Shown: piece after piece, positions 6,668-12,320 of the stretch
Layout of the letters: each line of letters begins with the position of its first letter
How positions within the stretch are numbered: the first letter of the stretch is position 1
Origin: GCA-016699975 sp964515255
GTDB taxonomy: Bacteria > Patescibacteriota > Minisyncoccia > Moranbacterales > UBA1568
Reading direction: 5' to 3'
Assembly (NCBI GenBank): GCA_964515255.1
Contig: CAZETL010000026.1
Location: 1 to 13,003 of the forward strand
DNA length: 13,003 bases
Position numbers and translations under genes: made by a program
The notes under the pieces: model-generated
Told to the model about the DNA's origin: nothing
Seen by the model: only the letters and a program-made list of their open reading frames with translations
Databases searched by the model: none

Positions 6668-7759
6668 TTAGGCCTTCAGTTCATAGGAATCAGATCCGAC
6701 CCGTTCAAAAAAAGTATTGAGGTTGATTACTACCGTTGATTCTTTCACATCCCGCACTTTGAGTACCCTTGAAATAAGTTCCTGTTTTGAAAGAGGCTTT
6801 TTGCAATCACGGAGGATTTCTTCGATAACCTCCCGAACCGTCCCTCGATGGTATCCCCACTCGGCGAGAGCGTATGTCCCACGACCAACAAGAACGAACC
6901 GTTTATCTTTGATAAGCTCATTGTGAACGGTCTGGGGATGAGTCGCCCGACCCAGCTTCTGCAATCCTCTTGCATCTATCCTTTGTGCAATTTCCCGGAA
7001 ATGCAACGGTTTTCCTTCCGCCTTTACTACAAGATACGCTCGCTCTTTCGTGCCTCGAGGACAGATATCGCTCCACTCTGGGAACCCCCAGCGCCCGAAC
7101 GCGCTCCGTTGGATATCCCGCGATACCAACAGAAAATCAAGCAGGACACTTTCCGACAAATCTCCGCCAACAAGCGCTTTGTTCTTCCGGAGAGCAAGAA
7201 GGAGATCCTTTTCAGCAAGCGACGATCCCGCTTTCGAGAGAATATCGAAAGCAACCTGATGCACTGTTCTCCACTTTGAAATATCGAATACCAACGAAGA
7301 AATCGAGGGAAACATCAATGGACTTTCCAAAACCGGAAAACGATCCGAAAGCACCGCAAGAAAAAATCGAACAGCGCCGCGCTCCCTTTCATTCCCTTGT
7401 GCGACCATTTCAAAGAAACAGGACTCTTTGAGTATACCACCGTGTTTCTCAAGCGTCCATTCGAGTTTTTTTGCGATCTCTTCAAGCTGAGAGGAGATTC
7501 GCTTTCCGCGAACATCCCCCAAAAGTCCCGAAACAATCTGACGCACGCGCTCTCTCGTGATCCCATAGACGCGACCAATTTCTTCAAGCGTCATCGGATC
7601 TTTCCCTCCCGCCCCATATCGAGCGGAGACGATATCGACAACTCTCGGTGAAACCGAGTGGAGAAAACGACGAAAAGCAACCGAATACGCACCGGGCTCA
7701 GCAGTGTCCCGTTTCGGCGATTTTGCCGCAAATTTCGACCGAGCTTTTGAGAAAGGCAT
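6668..7759 (-). CDS. Sigma-region-4-like HTH plus HARE-HTH regulatory protein
   Basis: A 363-aa predicted DNA-binding protein. An N-terminal sigma-70 region 4-like helix-turn-helix lies at about residues 38-78: RYGAGGKDPMTLEEIGRVYGITRERVRQI, where TLEEIG..YGITRERVRQI is the canonical -35 recognition helix pattern. A helical middle follows. A HARE-HTH (RpoE-delta/ASXL-type winged helix) occupies about 240-305, with KPLHFREIAQRI, HPQTVHNELIKD and FVLVGRGTYALAEWGY. A last winged-helix-like segment (KPLSKQELISRVL) ends the protein. No region 2 is present, so it is probably not a full sigma factor; a transcription modulator is the safer guess. I chose the ATG at 7757-7759 over one at 7811-7813, because a near-consensus promoter overlaps the first 18 codons of the longer version. 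The stop is TAA. Confidence 0.82.
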   Translation of the reverse strand: MPFSKARSKFAAKSPKRDTAEPGAYSVAFRRFLHSVSPRVVDIVSARYGAGGKDPMTLEEIGRVYGITRERVRQIVSGLLGDVRGKRISSQLEEIAKKLEWTLEKHGGILKESCFFEMVAQGNERERGAVRFFLAVLSDRFPVLESPLMFPSISSLVFDISKWRTVHQVAFDILSKAGSSLAEKDLLLALRKNKALVGGDLSESVLLDFLLVSRDIQRSAFGRWGFPEWSDICPRGTKERAYLVVKAEGKPLHFREIAQRIDARGLQKLGRATHPQTVHNELIKDKRFVLVGRGTYALAEWGYHRGTVREVIEEILRDCKKPLSKQELISRVLKVRDVKESTVVINLNTFFERVGSDSYELKA

Positions 7760-7799
7760 AGGGATGAAGACCTGAGAATAAGCACGAGCAAGTCCGAGG

Positions 7800-7829
7800 A
7801 TATTAGCGCACATTCTATACTTTTGTCAA
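7800..7829 (-). promoter_or_regulatory. Strong candidate sigma-70-type promoter for the sigma4/HARE-HTH gene
   Basis: On the minus strand, a perfect TTGACA (7824-7829) is followed by an 18-base spacer and TAATAT (7800-7805, 4/6 to TATAAT). The predicted start of transcription near 7793 gives a leader of about 34 bases to the ATG at 7759. The element sits 39 bases after the smc stop, so the regulator can be transcribed independently of smc. Confidence 0.6.
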
Positions 7830-7867
7830 GGACCTCAGGCCGAGCCAGCCCACTCCAGAAAAACAGG

Positions 7868-9766
7868 CTATTTCCCTCCGATCTTCACATCCTCAAGGCG
7901 GAGAGAAAGCACTTTCGACACGCCGTCGTCGCCCATTGTAATTCCGTACAAGATCGCCGCCTTTCGCATCGTTTCTCGATTGTGTGTAATCGCTATAAAC
8001 TGCGTGCGTTTCGAAAGTTCCGAAAGAAGATCCCCAAAACGTTTTGAATTTGCTTCGTCGAGCGCCGCTTCAACTTCGTCGAGCACCGCAAACGGTGGAG
8101 GATTATGAGAGATTACGGCAAATAACAAGGCGAGTGCAACTAAAGATCTTTCTCCTCCCGAAAGCATGGAGAGATTCGATATTCTCTTTCCAGGAGGAGA
8201 CACGGCTATGTCTATGCCGATTTCCAGCGCCGTCCCCTCGCCGCCACTTCCCTGCTCCTCGGCGACATCGTCCAGATTCTTGGCAAGAGAATGAGAAAGC
8301 CTATGTACGGGAATTTTTGCAAGAGAAGCGGAGCCTCCTCCAAATATTATGCGAAAATATCTTCCAAACTCACGATTTACCTCCGACCACGCTGATTCGA
8401 ACTCGGTTCGAATTCTCTCCTCAGCTTCGGAGATAACTTTGCGAAGCGACTCGACGGCCCTCCGCAGATCTTCCGATTCGGATTCAAGAAAAGAATATCG
8501 TTTTTTCGTCTCCTCGAATTCAGCGGCAACAAGCGGGTCTATCGATCCGCTCTGCTCAAGTTCGACTTTCAGTCGGAGAATCTCCCGTTCCTCGCGATTC
8601 AAGTCAATTGTGTCGCTTGCCATGTCGAAAACCGGCAAAGACCTTGCTTCTCTGTGGAGTTCTTCCGTTATTTCCTTCTCCAAATCATCTCGACGCACGT
8701 CGGCACGCGCAAGACGAATTCTGAGATCATTCATACGATCCTTTGCACGCTCCAAATCTCGCTGTTTTTCATGGACGAGTTGCTCCAGTCGAAAAAACCT
8801 TCTCCGGTTTTCTTCGGTCGCCAGTCGTTCGGATTCAAGCTTCTCTTTGAGAGCGTCGTGTTTCTTTGAGATTTCGCCGATTCGAGCGGACACTTTTTCA
8901 AGTTCCGCCTGAAACGCTGAGAGTCGCTCGTCACTTTTCACCGTCTCTTCCGGGGAGAGCGCAACGAGTCGCTTCGTAACGACTGACTCGGAATCCGAGA
9001 CAGACCGGAGATCGGAAAGTCGCGTCATGACCACTCGCGCCAGTTCTCGAATTTCCTGCATTTCATCCATTGACTCAACATGTGCAAGTCGATCAAGAAG
9101 CTTCTCCTGATGATGGCGGATTTCATCAATCTTCGCTTGGACGAATGCCCGATCAACCGGAACGGATTCCACCACTTCCCGCGGTTTTCGGCGATATTCT
9201 TCGGAATCTATCTTTCCCAGAATGAGAGATTTATCTCGCTCTTCGGAAAATATCTGGTTTCGAAGACGCGCTTCTTCTTGCTCGAGGAGATTTCTCTCCC
9301 GCTCTGTATCATCGCCAACGCTCTTCAGAATTACCTGGAGTTCCGCTTGTCTTTTCTCCAGCTCTTGCGACGCGACCCGCAAATGGTCTGATGCTCTTTG
9401 TTCGTCTTCCAGGAACTCTTTTCTTTCGAGAAGATTCTTGCTCCAGAGGAAAGAAAATTTCCGCAGCTGCTTCTGCTGGAGCGCATCCGAAACTCCTCGG
9501 ATTTTGGAAAGTTTCTCAGCTTCCCGACCTAAGTGTTTGAGATGCGGCTCTATCTCGGCTCGCAACGCGTCTGTCCTGGAAATATTCTCAATAGTAGCCC
9601 CAAGTTTCTTTACGGCGCGTTCCTTCTCGATTCGATATTGTTTCACTCCGGCAGCCTCCTCAATGAGAAGTCTCCGCTCGAGCGGCGATGCGAGAAGCAC
9701 TGCATCGGACATTCCCTGAGTAATTACCGAAGACCCCTCGCTGCCAATATATGCTCGAGCAAACAT
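7868..9766 (-). CDS. smc: SMC-type chromosome segregation ATPase, coiled-coil and C-terminal head (major part of an interrupted smc)
   Basis: A 632-codon ORF that continues the SMC N-terminal head in the same frame after one TAG. It begins MFARAYIGSEGSSVITQG, followed by LERRLLIEEAAGV, the head exit typical of SMC. Long coiled coils run from about residue 45 to 190 and 275 to 460. The C-terminal head carries signature LSMLSGGERS (532-541), Walker B FAVLDEVEAALDEAN with Asp563/Glu564, and ITHN (593-596). No canonical glycine-rich hinge is visible; instead a short helical stretch at about 195-270 (DEIRHHQEKLLDRLAHV...MQEIRELARVVM) sits between the arms. The reconstructed protein is about 763 residues against roughly 1150-1200 for usual bacterial SMC. 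The start ATG is three bases after the TAG (TAG-GCC-ATG), which would allow reinitiation but leaves Walker A on another polypeptide. Confidence 0.85.
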   Translation of the reverse strand: MFARAYIGSEGSSVITQGMSDAVLLASPLERRLLIEEAAGVKQYRIEKERAVKKLGATIENISRTDALRAEIEPHLKHLGREAEKLSKIRGVSDALQQKQLRKFSFLWSKNLLERKEFLEDEQRASDHLRVASQELEKRQAELQVILKSVGDDTERERNLLEQEEARLRNQIFSEERDKSLILGKIDSEEYRRKPREVVESVPVDRAFVQAKIDEIRHHQEKLLDRLAHVESMDEMQEIRELARVVMTRLSDLRSVSDSESVVTKRLVALSPEETVKSDERLSAFQAELEKVSARIGEISKKHDALKEKLESERLATEENRRRFFRLEQLVHEKQRDLERAKDRMNDLRIRLARADVRRDDLEKEITEELHREARSLPVFDMASDTIDLNREEREILRLKVELEQSGSIDPLVAAEFEETKKRYSFLESESEDLRRAVESLRKVISEAEERIRTEFESAWSEVNREFGRYFRIIFGGGSASLAKIPVHRLSHSLAKNLDDVAEEQGSGGEGTALEIGIDIAVSPPGKRISNLSMLSGGERSLVALALLFAVISHNPPPFAVLDEVEAALDEANSKRFGDLLSELSKRTQFIAITHNRETMRKAAILYGITMGDDGVSKVLSLRLEDVKIGGK

Positions 9767-9769
9767 GGC

Positions 9770-9772
9770 CTA
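9770..9772 (-). other. In-frame TAG interrupting smc
   Basis: The codons read GTC ATC TAG GCC ATG TTT. Frame is preserved (10192 to 9766 is 426 bases, a multiple of 3). A single change (TAG to GAG, CAG, AAG, TTG, TGG or TAT/TAC) would restore one continuous SMC of about 763 residues. Confidence 0.88.
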
Positions 9773-10159
9773 GATGACACTCAGTCGGGATCGAGTCACA
9801 TTTATGAGATATTCGCTCTCCCCATCCCGGAAAAGCCTCCTCGTTACATTCACTTCTTCATAATCAAGCGGAATTCTCTTGTCTCTGTTTTCAAAGAGAA
9901 GCGACACCGAAGCGACTCCAAGTCGCGATTTCTTATCAGTTCCGGAAAATATAACGTCTTCGCTCTTCTTTCCGCGCAGACTTTTCGTTGATTGCTCCCC
10001 AATCGCCCAACGGATCGCATCTGCGAAATTTGATTTTCCCGATCCGTTTGGACCGACAATGGCGGTAATCGGAAATGTTTCTCCTCCGTCAGGGAATTCA
10101 AAAACCGTCTTCCTTGCGAAAGACTTGAATCCAAGTATTTCAATACGTCTCAGAAACAT
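9770..10159 (-). CDS. smc: SMC N-terminal ATPase head fragment (upstream part of interrupted smc)
   Basis: Codes 129 residues of the SMC N-terminal head: MFLRRIEILGFKSFA at the start, Walker A GPNGSGKSN (36-44), the Q-loop region WAIGEQSTKSLRGKK, DVIFSG, and VNVTRRLFRDGESEYLIN. It then stops at TAG (9770-9772). From the LIN motif to the downstream ITQG motif the spacing equals that in intact SMCs, so no indel occurred; only the stop is abnormal. ATG at 10159 matches where SMC proteins usually begin; a TTG at 10192 would overlap the rnc stop and add 11 atypical residues. No strong Shine-Dalgarno is seen. It follows rnc by 26 bases, an rnc-smc order common in bacteria. Alone it cannot hydrolyse ATP, since signature and Walker B are on the other ORF. 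Confidence 0.85.
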   Translation of the reverse strand: MFLRRIEILGFKSFARKTVFEFPDGGETFPITAIVGPNGSGKSNFADAIRWAIGEQSTKSLRGKKSEDVIFSGTDKKSRLGVASVSLLFENRDKRIPLDYEEVNVTRRLFRDGESEYLINVTRSRLSVI

Positions 10160-10185
10160 GAGGGAGCGGAAAGATAAGTTAATCT

Positions 10186-10884
10186 TCACCAACCCTTTTT
10201 CTCGAGGGCGTTTTTTGCGGCCATCCTCTGCGCTTCCTGTTTTGAGCTCCCTTCACCCTCCGCCACGAGATCCTCTCCGATATACACTCCTGCACGAAAG
10301 CGCTTATCATGATCAGGACCCGATTCATCAAGGACGCGATAAGACGGGGTCGCGCCAAGTCTGGTCTGAGATTCTTCTTGGAATTTGCTCTTTGGATCGG
10401 AATAGAGCTTTTGCTCAAACACCTCAGGCAAATGCGAAACGATCACTCGAAGAACGAACGCTTTCGCTACCTCGTAACCCTGGTCAAGGTAAATGGCTCC
10501 TATAATAGCTTCGACCGCATTTGCAACGAGGTACTGCCGGGAACGCCCCGTATCTTTCGCCTCACCCCGACTCATAAGGAGGAACGGCTCTACGCCAAGC
10601 TCTCCCCCGACGCGAGAAAGCATTTCGCCATTTACAAGAGCGGCGCGCCAGCTCGTGAGCTCGCCTTCCGGGTTTGAGTACTGGTGATAGAGATACTCCG
10701 TCACAACCAATTCAAGCACCGCGTCTCCAAGGAATTCAAGCCGCTCATTGTGATCGAATTTGTAATTTCGGTGCTCGTTCAAATAGGAACGATGCGTCAA
10801 AGCGGTCTGCAGGAGATCGGGGTTCAAGAAGGAAACTCCAAGAAGACCGGAGAAGCGATCTGCATCAAATATTTGAGTGGACAT
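10186..10884 (-). CDS. rnc: Ribonuclease III
   Basis: A 232-aa endoribonuclease that cuts double-stranded RNA, for example in rRNA precursor processing. The catalytic domain has HNERLEFLGDAVL (45-57), matching E. coli Glu38, Glu41 and Asp45 with Glu47, Glu50 and Asp54. The second metal motif reads LVANAVEAIIGAIYLD (119-134), giving Glu125 for E. coli Glu117 but Asn122 where E. coli has Asp114. A dsRNA-binding domain closes the protein (about 162-230: DPKSKFQEESQTRLGATPSYRVL ... GSSKQEAQRMAAKNAL). The start is ATG at 10884: GGAGGT sits 5 bases upstream and the family N-terminus begins there. A longer frame up to 10968 adds a Trp/Phe-rich, unconserved extension. Its stop lies 26 bases before the smc ATG. 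The 99-base gap after nusB contains no gene. Confidence 0.95.
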   Translation of the reverse strand: MSTQIFDADRFSGLLGVSFLNPDLLQTALTHRSYLNEHRNYKFDHNERLEFLGDAVLELVVTEYLYHQYSNPEGELTSWRAALVNGEMLSRVGGELGVEPFLLMSRGEAKDTGRSRQYLVANAVEAIIGAIYLDQGYEVAKAFVLRVIVSHLPEVFEQKLYSDPKSKFQEESQTRLGATPSYRVLDESGPDHDKRFRAGVYIGEDLVAEGEGSSKQEAQRMAAKNALEKKGW

Positions 10885-10889
10885 ACACC

Positions 10890-10895
10890 ACCTCC
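10890..10895 (-). promoter_or_regulatory. Shine-Dalgarno fixing the rnc start
   Basis: GGAGGT on the minus strand with 5 bases to the ATG at 10884. It is one of the strongest ribosome-binding sites in the window and rules in favour of the shorter RNase III form. Confidence 0.75.
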
Positions 10896-10983
10896 CGAAG
10901 AAAGCGCGACATCCTCCAAGAAAAAGATCTAGAAAAAGAATGCCCTGCCTCCACCAGGAAAGAAACAAGGATTAAAAGATACC

Positions 10984-11514
10984 TTACGAATTGTCGGAAG
11001 ATATCGGCTCCGTCCGGACACTTGACGGATCTGATTCGAGCTCTTTCAACTGAAGCGCAGCTCGACGCTTCTCGCTCGAGTCATCCTTCATCGGCTCGCC
11101 CATTTCCCGATAGATAGTGCCGAGAACGCCGTTTACAAACCGAGGAGAACTGTCACTGCCAAATGTTTTCGCAAGCTCAATGGATTCGTTTATCGCAACT
11201 TTCGGCGGCACCTCGTCATAGTTCCCGTAGAGCAGTTCAAAAATTCCGAGACGAAGTACATTTCGGTCTATGGCTGTAATCTGGTCAACCGGCCACTCCG
11301 GGGCGCATTTCCCGATCAGTTCGTCGATAACCGACTGATGCTCTAATACCCCCTCTACAAGAACTCTTAAAAACGAAGCGTCCTCAAGTCCAGGCGCAAA
11401 CTCGGAAAGGTTCTTCTTTACAATAGAAGGGACGGCATCGCTCTTTTCTTTGCGGAAGTCCCATTCGAAAAGAGTCTGCATTGCGACTGATCGCTGAAGA
11501 TGCCGATTCGCCAT
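10984..11514 (-). CDS. nusB: Transcription antitermination factor NusB
   Basis: A 176-aa all-helical RNA-binding protein that, with NusE/S10, binds boxA of rRNA leaders to prevent premature termination. It begins MANRHLQRSVAMQTLFEWDF, the usual NusB entry (R..AmQ.LFe.d). Further hallmarks are VDQITAIDRNVLRLGIFELLY (76-96) and VPPKVAINESIELAKTFGSDSSPRFVNGVLGTI (102-134). About 35 extra charged residues at the C-terminus (SSEKRRAALQLKELE...) exceed the usual 130-150 length and are probably disordered. The ATG at 11512-11514 has no Shine-Dalgarno. It sits between rpmF (88 bases) and rnc (99 bases), a grouping of rRNA synthesis and processing functions. The stop is TAA. Confidence 0.95.
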   Translation of the reverse strand: MANRHLQRSVAMQTLFEWDFRKEKSDAVPSIVKKNLSEFAPGLEDASFLRVLVEGVLEHQSVIDELIGKCAPEWPVDQITAIDRNVLRLGIFELLYGNYDEVPPKVAINESIELAKTFGSDSSPRFVNGVLGTIYREMGEPMKDDSSEKRRAALQLKELESDPSSVRTEPISSDNS

Positions 11515-11602
11515 AAGGAAAGGGGTTGAAGAACTCTAGAGCAACAAACGTATCGGAAAGACAAGAAGCCGCCAACAAGCCACTGCGAAGGCTGCAGAAT
11601 CG

Positions 11603-11815
11603 CTATTTTTTCTTTCGAGTCTTCACGGAATTCGAAGCAACGGGATCGCTTGCGTATTTCCTCCCCCGATATACCCCGCACACCGGACACACCCGGTGCG
11701 GCAAGATCGGAGAAGAACATTTCGGACACGAAACGAGCGATTTCGGCGACTTGTCATAGCGAATGCGACCGCGAGCTTGGCGACGATTCGTATGTCTTTG
11801 CTTGGGTACGGACAT
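11603..11815 (-). CDS. rpmF: Ribosomal protein bL32 (zinc-binding form)
   Basis: A 70-aa component of the large ribosomal subunit. It opens with MSVPKQRHTNRRQARGR, like the MAVPK(R/K)..SKSR...RR start of bL32. It has a four-cysteine zinc ribbon: Cys30, Cys33, Cys43 and Cys46 (SCPKCSSPILPHRVCPVCG), then the VYRGRKY motif. The tail is basic (KTRKKK). Intact cysteines mark it as the C+ paralogue type. A weak GAG precedes the ATG. It heads the rpmF-nusB-rnc-smc cluster behind the promoter candidate at 11841-11869. The stop is TAG. Confidence 0.95.
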   Translation of the reverse strand: MSVPKQRHTNRRQARGRIRYDKSPKSLVSCPKCSSPILPHRVCPVCGVYRGRKYASDPVASNSVKTRKKK

Positions 11816-11840
11816 AGATACTCAAAAATGTTTCATCAGC

Positions 11841-11869
11841 ACTTTATCAGCTTTCCAGAGATATGGCAA
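11841..11869 (-). promoter_or_regulatory. Candidate promoter for rpmF-nusB-rnc-smc
   Basis: On the minus strand, TTGCCA (11864-11869, 5/6 to TTGACA), a 17-base spacer, and TAAAGT (11841-11846, 4/6) preceded by TGA, giving an extended -10 (TGATAAAGT). Transcription would start near 11834, leaving a leader of about 20 bases before the rpmF ATG. It lies just past the terminator-like hairpins of the previous unit, which supports a new transcription unit here. Confidence 0.45.
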
Positions 11870-11897
11870 ATGCCCATCCTGAGAGCCTCTTCCAAAA

Positions 11898-11923
11898 ACT
11901 TTTGGTTGAGCTGCGCCAAAAGT
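11898..11923 (-). terminator. Second terminator-like hairpin (minus-strand transcription)
   Basis: Perfect 8-bp arms ACTTTTGG (11898-11905) and CCAAAAGT (11916-11923) around a 10-base loop. In the minus direction the stem is followed by four more T (TTTTGG), giving a U-tract of five. It is AT-rich, hence weaker than the GC hairpin just upstream, and its 11902-11905 bases are shared with an outer 9-bp inverted repeat. Confidence 0.45.
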
Positions 11924-11931
11924 CAAATCAA

Positions 11932-11959
11932 AAGGCGCCCCGGTTTTCCAAAGCGCCTT
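11932..11959 (-). terminator. Intrinsic terminator after the 107-aa exported-protein gene
   Basis: On the minus strand, AAGGCGC-TTTGG-AAAA-CCGGG-GCGCCTT forms a 12-bp stem (three G-T wobbles in the inner half) with an AAAA tetraloop, followed by TT and further T-rich sequence. It starts 21 bases past the TAA at 11980. A perfect outer inverted repeat TTGGTTGAG/CTCAACCAA (11902-11910 and 11969-11977) encloses it. Confidence 0.7.
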
Positions 11960-11979
11960 GTTTTCATTCTCAACCAATC

Positions 11980-12303
11980 TTACGGATTTTGCACCTCCAT
12001 CGATCCATGGCTGATATCGATACGATCGCCATTACAAATATCTTGAACTGAAAAATCGATCGGCGTTCGATTCTTGAATGCCAGGAAGATATACAGAAAC
12101 ATCTCCTTGAAGTTTTGATTGCTTCGCGGCAAATGGAAGAAAGTCGATCCGCATCCGTTTGCGGTATCCGTGAGAACGGCCACATCAGCCGGGTCGATAT
12201 AGACGCGATTGATGATAACGCCGTTTACCTCGTGGGTAGCCAGCGCCGGAAAAGCAACGGCGCCAAGAATGACCATCGCAAGGACTCGTTTCAGGTTTAT
12301 CAC
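11980..12303 (-). CDS. Exported small protein, 107 aa, unknown function
   Basis: A secreted or periplasm-equivalent protein. It has a clear Sec signal peptide: basic start INLKR, hydrophobic core VLAMVILGAVAF, and likely cleavage after ALA (residues 20-22). The mature part is about 85 residues with two cysteines (Cys51, Cys90) that could form a disulphide. The pattern (A)NGCGSTFFHL...N.NFKEMFLYIFLAF...PIDFSV..ICNGDRIDI resembles a loose group of small exported proteins with a C...y.l..........kemy..ll.A......v.......C.g.R..I pattern; I cannot name the family with confidence. The start is GTG at 12303 with AGGAG 4 bases upstream. It begins 17 bases after the stop of the CARDB-type gene, so the two are likely one operon, ended by the hairpin at 11932-11959. 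Confidence 0.75.
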   Translation of the reverse strand: MINLKRVLAMVILGAVAFPALATHEVNGVIINRVYIDPADVAVLTDTANGCGSTFFHLPRSNQNFKEMFLYIFLAFKNRTPIDFSVQDICNGDRIDISHGSMEVQNP

Positions 12304-12307
12304 TTCT

Positions 12308-12312
12308 CTCCT
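12308..12312 (-). promoter_or_regulatory. Shine-Dalgarno supporting a GTG start
   Basis: AGGAG (within AGAGGAGAG) ends 4 bases before the GTG at 12301-12303 and lies entirely in the 17-base gap after the upstream stop. It supports GTG initiation of the 107-aa exported protein. Confidence 0.7.
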
Positions 12313-12320
12313 CTCGCTCG

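Noticed and set aside
9222..9719. Long plus-strand ORF of 165 codons opposite smc
   Set aside because: Ser/Arg/Phe-rich low-complexity shadow of the Glu/Arg/Leu-rich coiled coil; the minus strand carries clear SMC motifs.
3286..10188. UGA-to-glycine recoding (Gracilibacteria/Absconditabacteria code)
   Set aside because: TGA serves as a natural stop for rnc, the ATPase and its partner, and no ORF needs TGA as sense.
10160..10192. TTG start for smc adding 11 residues
   Set aside because: It overlaps the rnc stop and SMC proteins normally begin at the MFLRRIEILGFKSF position.
10885..10968. 28-residue N-terminal extension of RNase III
   Set aside because: Unconserved Trp/Phe/Leu-rich segment; the internal ATG at 10884 has a strong Shine-Dalgarno and matches the family start.
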